64,000 nt of DNA, taken from positions 2,604,001-2,668,000 of the forward strand of contig HG738138.1 in the NCBI GenBank assembly GCA_000499405.2, written 5' to 3'. This DNA is from Onchocerca volvulus. Its lineage: Eukaryota; Nematoda; Chromadorea; Rhabditida; Onchocercidae. Shown here one piece after another: positions 50,801-62,282 of this stretch. Each line of letters begins with the position of its first letter. Position 1 is the first letter of the stretch. The position numbers and the translations under genes are program-made. The notes under the pieces were generated by a model. It was given only the letters and a program-made list of their open reading frames with translations. It made no database searches and was not told the origin of the DNA.

Positions 50801-52853
50801 ATTTAGAAAAAATTAATTTCATTAAACTGTTTAATAGTATCTGAGCATATTTTTAGGTAAATAAGTTCTAGTATTGCAATAATTTTAAGTTAAGGATCTA
50901 GAAATTGATTTTATGATTAAAATTTGAAAAAGTTTGTTCATGAAAGTGAGCTTATTTCTGATAATTAATATCAAATTGAAATTTTCTTGAGTTTCTTTAA
51001 TAGTGATTCAAAAAGGAAAAAACTATACTAAAGATACAAGCAACAACTATTTTTTTACCAATCTCCGTTCGATGATTTCATATAAACAAAATGAAAATTT
51101 GAAATATTCTTATCATGATTCAACATCAAATAATTTCGAAAAGGCAAATTTCTGTTTTTTTCTTTTTCTCCTAAATAATTTATGCTACTAAATTTGATAG
51201 CGACCTTTCGTCCTTAACGTTTCATTATGGTGAAATCAATAGTAATCCTTCGGAAGATGTCTTTTTTTATGAAAAAAAAAAAAAAAAAAAAAAAACGAAA
51301 CCACAAACTTTTATGCATTTGAACGTCAATAAAGTCTATGTGAATGAGAAAAATTTTCCATTTTAAAATCCTTCATATTTTCCTCATTCTTCAAAAATGA
51401 AATAATAATGAAAATGCAAAATGAAGTGAAGTATGTCTCAGTAATTTACCTCAATCTATGTATAAATTTATTTTTTCATTTTTGATTTTGATTTCTTCTA
51501 ATTTTTTATTTAAAAATTAGTTTATTTAATATTCCTTCATCATTATTTTTATTTAATTCTCCTCTATTATTTTTAATTTCTTGCTCTATCATAATGATTC
51601 ATTTTCGTTATTTGATCTCTTTCGACAAAATGAAAATATTCAAAAATTGTTCACAAAATTGCAAAGTTTTGATTAAGCTGTTCATTCACTCCCTGCTGAT
51701 TCTTTATTTCGTCATGAGCATTGATTTGAAATTGAAATATTATAAGAATAAGACAGATTGGAAGAAGTATTTTGATCACTAACGTTGAAAATTTTTCTTT
51801 TTTTCTTTTTTTTTTTATGAGATATTTATCTGATAAAAAGTGATTTGAATGATAAAAACATTTATATGCATGATGATGGAGCAATTCATCATCTAACCTT
51901 TTGTAATTATGTATTACTATGATGTCACAAAGAATTCGATTCTGAATTCTAAATTATCGTTCAATTTAAATTATTCCATTCTAATTTTTGATTTTTTTTT
52001 GATTTGAATTATTCCATTTCTTTTTTTAATTATTCCATTATTTTTGAATGTTTCGTTTCAAAAAAAAAAGGGTACATTTATGGGAATATTTCAACTTTTA
52101 AATACATTCCGTTGTTCAAATTTATTATATGAAATATTTCTATCGGGGGCAATGATTTTTTAAGAATGCGAATTTTTCGAAATTACTGTTTTATGCTAAC
52201 TTTGCTCTCCTTTTTATTGATTGAAACAGTGAAAATAAATTAAAATTCCAATTTTCTCAACTGTTCTAACTATCATAACAAATTTTGATGAATTTTTCTA
52301 TTTCTCGAATGTCGAATGATTTATTTTATACGCTACATTACTTCAACTTATGCCATTAAAAGAAAAGCCATTTTTCTCAAACTTGATTGCCTCTTAATTT
52401 GTTCCAATTTTCCTCCACTTCTTCTACTATTCCTGCTACTCCTCTTCTCATAATATGGTTACGGTATTGGAAAGTAATATTTAAAAGAAAAATTCGTTTT
52501 TCCTTTTTAAAAGTTAAAAATCAACTGATTGCAAAACAAATTATGCTAAAGTCTCGAGTAAACATTAACTAATATGTCGTTGCTTGTTTCCCAAGAATCA
52601 TTTCATTGATAATATCAGGAAAATTTTCAGGATTTGCATAAGGAATCCTGGATGATAACCATTTCTTCCTTCTTTCAAAGGTTCGTTTTCTACTGAATGT
52701 TTTCATGTATTTTTCCGATTTTTACTATAAATTTTGCAAAATTATCAAATTAGAGAAAATCGTACGAACGTATGCATTTGTTTTTTATTTTTTATTTTTG
52801 ATATTTGGCGGGAGCATTTCTGATACCATTTGTGATTCGTTCATATTTTTCAG
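44871..52853. other. 8-kb AT-rich region with no recognisable gene
   Basis: I find no exon chain, domain or RNA gene on either strand. It contains many A/T homopolymers, a large imperfect foldback (47462-47582) and scattered short open frames of AT-biased composition. The longest (91 codons, minus, 49906-50181) matches no family known to me and lacks a signal peptide or cysteine pattern. Confidence 0.55.
47462..47582. repeat. Imperfect foldback (inverted repeat) with asymmetric insertion
   Basis: Outer arms of 16 bp (47462-47477 and 47567-47582) and inner arms of 21 bp with one mismatch (47507-47527 and 47547-47567) pair with each other. The left side carries an extra 29 nt (47478-47506) between its arms. 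The total could fold into a long stem with a bulge. It may be a MITE-like remnant, a hairpin RNA source, or a palindromic duplication. Confidence 0.75.
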
Positions 52854-55137
52854 AGGACTACTTTTCATCTTGGAGACAATATGGTGTCAACTACTGAGCA
52901 TTGGTGGACTTGGAATGTGCAAAATTTGTCCATTTTTCAAAGTAATGATTTTAATCTTTGACCTTAAATTTTGATGAATTTCGAACAGATTATTAATTTC
53001 AAGTTTTTCATTTTGAAAGGTCATTAGTATCAATGTGATACAATTTTATAGGGTACCGGAATAGCAACTGTTTTGATGGCGTTTTGGCTCAGCATTTTTT
53101 ACATTGTAGTTTTAAGTTGGGAATCACTTCGATTGGATTCAATTGTACCGTGGCGAAATTGTGATCCTGAGTAAATTGATTTGATTTAAAATTTTTGAAA
53201 TTTTCAATTTTTTATATCAAACAATTCGCAGTATTGCGAAAATAACTAATTTTTTTTTTTTAATTTGCAATCAAATAATTCGTATAAAAAAGACTAGAAT
53301 AATAAAATTAATTAGAAATTCAAATTAATTTTATTAATGCTTAACAAAATTCGATATTTCTTAATCAGTAATTAAGAATTGATAAAATCAGGAACCATCT
53401 ATTTTTGCAGATGGAACATTCCTCGATGTCGCAATGAATACGAATCATTAATTTGTGATAGTAACCGAACAATTGCGAAGTATTTCAATGTACAAGTTCA
53501 GTAAAAACGTATACTACTTCCTATTAATTTTGGGAATTTGGGTAAAATGGTTTTTAAGAAATATCCGGAAAAAAAAAAGAAAATCCTCGGAAGTACAAAA
53601 AAAAAAAAAAAAAAATTTCCAAAAAATTCAGAAGAGGATAAATTCCTAGACAGAATTTGTGAAATTTGATGAATAAATACCGAAGTAAAATTTAAGGTTT
53701 TAACAAATGATCATTTGAACGAATACAGTAAACAATTCTTGGTTGATCCAAAATCGAATTGAACCATTTGTAGTGATAATGATCTGAGTGTACAATCACC
53801 TGTTAAAAAATTCTGGGAGTTTGTTTATGTTTGTCAAAATTAAATTAAAAAGTTTTCGTTTTTTCCTTCTGTGCAAAACTTTTTCCGAAACTTACATATC
53901 ATATCAAATTTGATTTCAAAAAAAAAAAAAAGGTTTCGGATTAAAACAATAGTTTCCAGCTATCATCAGTTTCGGAATCGAAGAACCGGGAGGATTACGT
54001 TGGAATCTTGCTTTCTATTTACTATTCGCATGGATAATGTGCTATTTGTGTATCTTTAAGGGTATTTGATGGACTGAAAAGGTTTGTTTTCAATTTTATT
54101 AAATTAATTTTGGAATTTCTTTTTTTCCTTTTTTTTTTTCAGAATACAGTAATTGGTTGATAAAAATGTACATTATCAAAGATAACAATGAATGTATTAT
54201 AACTTGCAGCATGCAGAAATATTTTCAAAGTTCAAAATGCTTTGAAAATATGTAGAATATAGTGGGAATTTTAATTTATTGATCGTTGTTATGATAAATG
54301 ATAGATTATAGGTTGCAGATCGTTTATTTACCCATCATTTCCATATGTAATGTTTCTTTGCTTGCTGATACGTGGATTATCATTGCTGAGCGCAGGTTTG
54401 GGCCTCGAATTCTACCTGAAACCAAATTTTGAAAAGCTTCTCGAGAGTAAAGTATGGGTGGATGCTGTCACAAATTTTCTTTTCATATGACCTTGGCTTA
54501 GGCGCTCTTGTCGCACTTGGTAGTTACAATTCGTATCATAATAACATCTAAAGGTATCGTATAGTATTCTTTAATCTAACATCCGTCAAATTATCATTTT
54601 TATCACTTTTGAAAGTTTAATTTTCCTCAAATTTTCTAGGTAATCATTGATAATATGCTTTGTAAATAGTGCTACAAGCGTTTTCGTTGGCTTTGACAAC
54701 TTTTCATTCATTGGCTTCGTGGCTATTGAACAAGGTAAACCTGTTGAAGAGGTAAGATATTCAAATTTTACTTCTAATTTTGAATTCAGTTGAAATTGAA
54801 TGAAATTTTGTCAGTTGAAATTTTTGCTTCAACGGTTGATGAATGGCAATCAATGTTTGCGGAATCTTTATTGAAAATTTTTTAATTGATTTTAATAAGT
54901 TTCTTTTCTTGAATGGTTGAAGTTTTAATTGAATTTAAATTTTCAAGAAATTTATCTAATCCTTGGCAATATTTTGTGAAATTTTTGTTCGACAAGAATG
55001 ATTTTAGGTAGCACAATCCGATCCAGACCTCCTTTTTCTGGCTTATCCATCCGGAATTCTACAACTGCCATACACAAATGTTTGTTCAATCCTCTTCTTT
55101 ACAACATTTTTATTCTTGGGCATTGATTCACAAGCAA
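52854..55137 (+). pseudogene. Decayed SLC6 (sodium:neurotransmitter symporter) pseudogene
   Basis: Eight exon-like fragments occur in the correct order for an SLC6 transporter: 52854-52941 (LETIWCQLL...KICPFFK, TM2 end), 53052-53170 (GTGIATVLMAFWLSIFYIVV, TM3, then VPWRNCDPE), 53411-53500 (WNIPRC), about 53790-53838 (SPVKKFWEF), 53960-54081 ([13 protein letters not shown]...YLCIFKG, TM4), 54318-54550 (FPYVMFLCLLIRG, TM5, then [10 protein letters not shown] and [12 protein letters not shown]6), 54656-54750 (TSVFVGFDNFSFIGF and EQGKPVEE, TM7), 55008-55137 (FLAYPSGILQLP and FLGIDSQ, TM8). Disruptions: the essential TM1 segment is absent upstream, an in-frame TGA lies at 54067-54069, a frameshift lies near 54483-54490, and nothing resembling TM9-TM12 follows. 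Many splice sites survive, so decay is fairly recent. Which transmitter the ancestor carried cannot be told. Assembly errors could account for the frameshift but not for both missing ends. Confidence 0.87.
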
Positions 55138-58100
55138 GTTACTATAAGTATTTGAATTCAATTTAGACTTAATTAATAATATTCTAAAATTCGAATAATT
55201 TGCAAGATGTGCTTTGTCATTTTTATATTTAATTTTATATAAAACTTATAAAATTTACTCAATTAGGAGTAAAGTTATATTCGATAATCTTATCAATCAC
55301 ATTTGAAAAACTCATATTTGATAATAGTTGATAATCTTATTATCTCTTTAGCTTTTTTTTTTTCGAAGTGAAAATTGTAGAGATAAAATTTTAAGGGAAT
55401 TTTAAAGAATTTCAAAAAGAATTCAAAATAAACCGTCTAAACTTACTTCATATGTGATAACTAGTGATTGTACGAGTGATGTTATCAGCAATGGTATTAA
55501 GGCTTCTGTTCTTAAAGTATTTTCCTGATATACAACAGTTAACACTCGTAAATTAGTTCAACATGTACTTTATTATTTATTTCTTTGTTTATTTGCTTTT
55601 GACAGTTTCAAAGCAATAATTTCGTTTTAGAGATTTGAAAAACTATTTCAGCCAAAGATACAAATTGAATTAGATTGCAGTGTTAAGCATCAATTAATGG
55701 AATGAGAAAAATGATTCTCATTTGTGAAAAAAAGTTTGTAAATGTAATTTTTATGTCTTCAAAAACTTTTACTTTACTTCCAGATAAATACTTTAATTTT
55801 CTTAACAGCTTGAAATGGTGTTATCACTTAAAACTTTTATTTACATAACAATGATATTTTATTTATACATTGAAAAATTGCATTATGAGGTTCAAAATGG
55901 AAAAAGGTAAAATGTTCGTAAAAGGAAGCAAAAGAAGTATAGGTCAGTCTGATATTGTCAAAATTGTCTTATCTAAATTGATTTCAAAAAAAAAAACGAA
56001 AAAGTAGAAAGAAGAACAAATATTAAGTAAGTACTCCTTCCACAAAATTCGGTTTCGAATATCACATAGAATATCGATGATTAGCATTTTTGCAAATTGA
56101 TTTGCCTGAAACACACATGTATATTCTGGATGTATTAATTAAGTTGGTACCATGATATGTTGGCAGCCTAGATCATGTGGACTGATTATCAGTTGTCTTA
56201 ATAATGATATGATAAGATAAATGGTAAAGTACCTGGTAAGAAAAGTGAATTAGGAAGAGAGGCGTGATTTTAGTAAAGAATTAATTAGCTGTCAAAAATT
56301 ATCATTAAAAAAAAAGTGGTATCGATGTTATTGTGCGTTACGTAAATTTTCGAATAAATAAAACATAAATTCATGAAAATATAAATCTAATGATGGAAAA
56401 AAATTTCATTCTGAATATTTCCATTTCAAAGCAAATTCCAAAATGAAGCTGATCTTTTTTCTCGGTCAAAGAATGAACGATCTAATTGAGGATTTTGGAC
56501 GACTAACTTGAATTCCATTTTCAAAAATATGGTCTATAATTTCCTGAATGTAAAGGATTTTATTCGTACAAAAACTCGAAACTAACAGGATTTCATTTAT
56601 TAGAATAGAATTCCCCTTTCGGCATTTTGGTTCAAATGTGACTGGAATTAATTTTGCGGTAATTATTCAAAATTTGAATATTAGAAACGAATAATGGATT
56701 TAAATTTTTATCTCTACGAATGTCTTCTTTTCATCAATAAATCATAATGACAAAGCCTTCGCTTAGGTATTTTGAAGTTATTTGAGAAGTTATGCCACCC
56801 ATGAAGTTCACCATTACTTTCAACTGTTCGATGACAAATCAATGACATCATCTACTTAACAAAAACCAATAAATTAATTTATCACAAAACATGGCAAGAA
56901 ACGAAAACATATGAATTCAACAAAAAAAAAAAAAACAAAAATATTGCAATTTTTTGCATTCTCAAGCAATTTAGAGTTATTTTTTTCGGCAGAATAACGA
57001 CTTATTTCTTTAAAAAATAAGATTTTGTCCAAATTTGAAGTTTGGCCAAAATCTTATAGATTTATAGGAGTAAAATTATCATTATACTGGCATTAAAATT
57101 ACATTTAGATGTTTGTCCTGAAAAAATTTGACCAAAATCTGATGAATCTATAGAAATAAAATTATTAAACTATCATTAAAATAACATTTAGCTATTTGTG
57201 GCGAACAATTACGCATACAAAGTTCAAATTTGTAAAAATTGACGTAACCTACAACAATTCAGCTTACTTAGACAACATGAATTGGAAATTTAATTAGTAA
57301 TTAATTAGGGCGATGAATGTCGAAAGGATTGTTTTGCTGTAGTAATGTAAAAGAATGTGATTTTGATTAATTTCTTTTCTGTTTATGATGACATAAATTT
57401 ATCATTATATCAAATTTCCGATAAAGAAAAATTATTATTGTTGAAAAAACTGAGATCAAATTTCTCAACAGAATATTCGATCTTAGACGAAATGAAGAGC
57501 TTCGAATGATGTTTATTGATTTTAATCAACTTCAGTCTTTTAATTTTTTTTCTGATAAAAAAAAAAAGCCAAGAAAATTGAATGAACAATCATTTTTTTG
57601 ATCTTTTCATTTTTATCTTCTTAATTTTTACAAAAATTTCTAATTGGAATAATTGTTGTTTAGCTAATATGAAATTTCATTTTCTTTTTCTTCATTATTT
57701 TTTAAAATTTTCATTTCATTTTTTCTTTGAATTATTTTCTTGTCTTTTAAAGCATTCTTTTTCATTTATGAAGCAATTAGGCTCGACAAAAATTCTTTGA
57801 ATTTTTATGTCAAACAATATCTCTTATGACGTATGCAAGAAAGAAAAAAAAAGCAACTTTAAATCGAAAATCAATGATGCATTTCTCCCGTTCAATTATT
57901 AATTCAACAAATGAATTCAGTATATTGAAGAGCTTTTTTTTTCAGTTTAATACAATTGATTGATTTTCTCGCTTATGAAATAAACAAAAGTTGTAATTGT
58001 ATAAACTTCCCATTCTCGTCCCATTTATATTCAGTTTGAAGAAATTTGCTGACTTTTTAATATATTTATTGTATAATTTCAAAAATTTTCTTATTTTTTA

Positions 58101-59871
58101 TTTTCTTTTTTCTTTCTTCCTAAGCCTAAGCTTAATATTTCAATAAATTTTGGTTAAAATGATTAACAATAAATGTTGAAATTATTATCGAAAGTATGAT
58201 ATTTTACTTTTCTTTTATTATTGGCAGTATGTTAAATTTGATAAATGTTCATTTGTGAAATTTTTTTTTTAAAAAGTTACAATTTTTTTGTTAAAAAAAA
58301 AAAAAAAGAAGCATATCATCAACGAATATATATGTATACAAAATCCGTAAATTAATACTTTATTCACGCAATCATTTACGTTCCCTTTTTTGTTGTCCCC
58401 GTTTTTTTTTGATTTGATTTAAATGTCAACAGAGATGAACTTTTAAGAATGTAAATAATTTTTTTTCTTTCTTTTTTTTTTTTTTTTTTTTTTTTTTTGG
58501 ATTTAAAAGTGTGCTCTTTGTGGCAAAGTTCATGGAATGAATGAATTTTGAAATACCAGTGCTAAAATGTTCAGAGCAATTTTTAAAATTGCCCCCAAAT
58601 GATAATTTGTATTTATTTCCTAACATTCAAATTCTATTCCGTCCTTTCTTTCTTTCTGTCTTTTTTGTATTAACATTTTTTAATCATTTCCATAAAAATA
58701 ATCATTAATTGATCGAATAAAATAATCATTGATTTTTATCAATGAATACTGTCGAATGAATCATATTACAGTTTATTCAGTAATATTATGTGGAGAAGAG
58801 TTATTTTTTATTAATGACTGAAAGTTAAGTAACTTTCAAACTATTCGAGTGAGTTAAAAATTCGAAAGTAAAATTCTTTCAAAAATTGATAGTAATTTTT
58901 GAAAGCTTTCTAATTTCGGTAAAAGATTTTGCAAAATTATGATTATCGAATATTTGCTTAAATATTGTTCATCGGTTCTCCTACAATTCAAATTCAAATG
59001 AATCATTTAATCTTCATTCCAATAAAAACATTAATCCATCACGAGTTATCATTCATTATCACTCAAATGGTTAAGAGCTTTCTGATTTGTTGAAAATTGG
59101 AAATCATAAAACATTTTGTATATATCTATTTGCCTGTAAACTTAAATATATTTAACAATTATATGTGTAGAGACACAAATGTGATTAAATTTGTTAAAAA
59201 GGGTAAAGAATGTGAAAAAGGCCAAAAGATTATGGCTAGATAATAACCAATTTTGCTCCATGGCTCCCATGGTAACTGGGCCAAGTTAAATCATTCAGCG
59301 GATAAACCAACAATTAACTTGACACAATCAACAACAATTCATAACTTTTCTTTTTTTCTCGAGAAAAAAAAAAAACTGATTTTGAAAAAACAGGAGAATG
59401 GATTTGATGCTCATTTTCATCAATAACATTGCCATAACATTTATTTACCTTTTTTACGTTACTGTATTTTGTATGCATGATATACTTTTTTTTCTATTTA
59501 CATTTTTTAATTTTTTGAATTTTTTTAAAATTATTTGAAAAGTTAAAATTTTCAAACTGGTTTTTTAAATTTTAATTCCAGTAAATATTTTAGATTCAAT
59601 TGAAAGTTTAGAAAATTTAATCAGTTGTTCTAAGACAATATTATTGTAGAATCAATTAATGAATTAGTTTTATAAAAATTATCAAGTACTCTAATTGGTA
59701 ACATTTCTAATTAATTAATTAAGGATAATGGTATAGTGGATAAAAAAGATATCAATTAAAATTAGTAATAATAATAATTATTTCAAATACTATAGCAAAT
59801 GATACGTTTACCTATATTAATTATATTCATACAGTATGAATAACGATTAATAATCACTTTCAGGTGATCAT
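55138..59871. other. Intergenic AT-rich region
   Basis: I find neither continuation of the SLC6 relic nor another gene. The last few hundred bases are presumably the promoter of the DM-domain gene. A palindrome around 59259-59273 (CCATGGCTCCCATGG) includes an ATG, but splicing from it would be out of phase with the DM exon. Confidence 0.55.
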
Positions 59872-62282
59872 ATGCCATCAAGAACATTGTTTTGTCGAAA
59901 GTGTGAAGGTCATGGACGACAGGTTGTATTGAAAGGTCACGCTGGCTATTGTCCATATAACAATTGTAATTGCAAAACTGTAATTATTATTTGTATTCGT
60001 CACATTCTAGTTATTCAGTTTAAAATTTTTGAAATTTTAAATTCTTCCAGAACTTTCTACCTTTCGAAATTTTTACTATTTAAAGTTTTACATCAACTTC
60101 TTCCCGAGTTGTTGAACTGAAATTAATTTCAAATCACTTTTATGAAATAGATGATAGAAATAAATATTAAAGAGGTAACAGATATTTTAAGTCTATTTGT
60201 TCATTTCAATTTGTGGAAACGTAAGAGCTAGTGAGCAGATGAATGAAAAAACTATTTAATGATTGAAATTAATTATTCAAGTTTTAATTTAGTGTGCAAA
60301 TGTAATGTCCATGCGTGCTAGCGCAATCATACGACGATATAGATCTCGAACCAATACTTGTAACTTGGTATTGAAACCAGTAAAGTTCAGAAATGGCAAT
60401 ACTAGGCTACGTGTTTTCCCGAAATTCATTGATGGTAAAGTTAATTAATTAAATCCATAATTCGTAAAATATTCGATAAACCTATCCATTGGATGATATA
60501 ATACTTAAATCTTTCCTTATCAAAAATATTGAAAGTAATAATACATATTTGATCTGTAAAAAAAAAAATTAGAAAAACTAGAGAAAATTTTGGAATACCA
60601 GTGCAGCTCGATAAAATTAGAAAATTAAAAAAAATTAAAAAAGTAGAAAAAAATTAGATGTAAAAAATTAAAATTAGAAAAAATTAGACTCAATGAATAA
60701 TTTTCAGTCATTCGATAATGAAATTACGAATGTTTCGGATGAATATTTAGCACGAAATGAACATATTTACTAATTTCAAACTTGTTTAATTTTTTTTTTA
60801 TTTTTTCAAAATATTTAGATCGTGAATGCATTTCAATTCCAATTGATTGCGATAACAATGATTTAGCAAATAGTCGTTCATATTTATGCAAACTAAATTC
60901 TGCCATCTTTCCGCAAACAAATGCATCGACCATTCTTTTTCCCCGTAAATTGGTGAAAATTGTTTCATTAATTCTTTTTAGTGAATTAATAATTTATTAG
61001 TATTAAGATAAAAAACAATTTTAAAATCGAAAATATTTAAAAAAAAAAAAAAAAGTTGCCAATTAGCATTAGATGACATATTTTCAGTGTGATGATGATT
61101 CTATCTGAACAAACTTTGATCGAGAATTTTTTTTTTTTTTTAATTGTGAGATAATTTGTTTCATAAATTTATAAAAATTATAAAAGATAATTATAGGAAT
61201 TTTGTCAACCATTAGTTGGACAGAATGCTACTTGTCATTCCAATCAAACTACATTGAATCCAGAAGTGGCATTTATGATTCCGAGACATGATAGTTCGTC
61301 GCAAAATATCATTTCAAATGTACGCAATGCATCCACATCCATTTTTCAACAACATAAAATACCTACTATTCCGGTTGATAATTCTGCTAGCCTGATTGCT
61401 GGCAAGTATTCACGAAGCAAGGAACAACAGCGTTACAGTAGCGATCAATTCAATCAAAATTCGCAAATTCATCGAGCAAATTCAAATTTAGTTTTAAATC
61501 AATTTGACAATCGTTATACGCCCGAATTTGTTGCAATGCTTCTAAGTCAATATGCTAATTTAAATACTTGCCCGATGGCTCAATTCATAGATCAATATAC
61601 TTTATGGCCTAGCTATATGCATTGTAGCAATCATTACTTCAAAATGCATGTAGCAAATCATTTTGGTCAACTTTTGGATCAATATCTTCCATCATCCTAT
61701 TCTACATTTCCATCGATCGATTATCATTTGAATCGTGATGGAGCAGCATGTTGCAGTACCACATCATCGCAGCAAAATCGATTTAATGATAAAAAAACTG
61801 CGGAAAAATCATTGGAAGCAATTGATCGATGCGTGCAAACTTCTTCTAAATCAATATCGCAAGAGAAAAAGCATAAAATGAATAATGACGAATTGATAAA
61901 TCATGATAATACTGTTGGATTCAATTTGAATAACATCGATTGCAACGGTGTATTTTGACTTTTTTTTTTTTTTCTTCAACTAAAATTTCTGCAAATTTCT
62001 ACTTTTAAACTTTTTGAAATCATTTTAAAAATCATTCAAACTTTTTCCGAATATATTCAATCTAAACTGATATCAATGAATTTAGAAATGGATATGACAA
62101 AAGGAGCTTTATCATCATCATCTTTACTTGGAAACGATGAATCATTTATGAAAATTACACCACGAACTCTCGAATTGACAGCAGATGAAATGCTTAGATT
62201 AGAAAACATTCATTATCGGCAATTTCTTGCCAATATCTGTTCACTTGAAGCTCGGTCGCTCAGTGATATCAATCAAATATGA
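59872..62282 (+). CDS. DM-domain (doublesex/MAB-3-related) transcription factor
   Basis: Five exons: 59872-59979, 60293-60434, 60819-60952, 61197-61947, 62086-62282; 443 aa. DM proteins bind DNA through an intertwined zinc module and control sexual differentiation and neuron identity. The domain occupies about residues 4-55, and all eight zinc ligands are present: C8, C11, H14, H23, C27, C32, C34 and C37, followed by the recognition-helix region [15 protein letters not shown]. The first intron cuts the domain between T36 and C37. There is one DM domain only; MAB-3 and DMD-3 of C. elegans have two. The rest is low in order, rich in Asn, Ser and Gln, with no second known domain; I see no DMA motif. 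Acceptor CTTTCAG ends 8 nt upstream of the ATG, fitting spliced-leader addition. Exon 4 can read four codons past its donor to a TGA (61956-61958), so a shorter isoform is possible. AATAAA at 62286-62291 is a possible but very close poly-A signal. The exact dmd orthologue is not identified. Confidence 0.9.

Noticed and set aside
59259..59273. Upstream ATG as first exon of the DM gene
   Set aside because: An ATG followed by a GTAACT donor would join the DM exon in the wrong phase, and the ATG at 59872 has its own acceptor 8 nt upstream.
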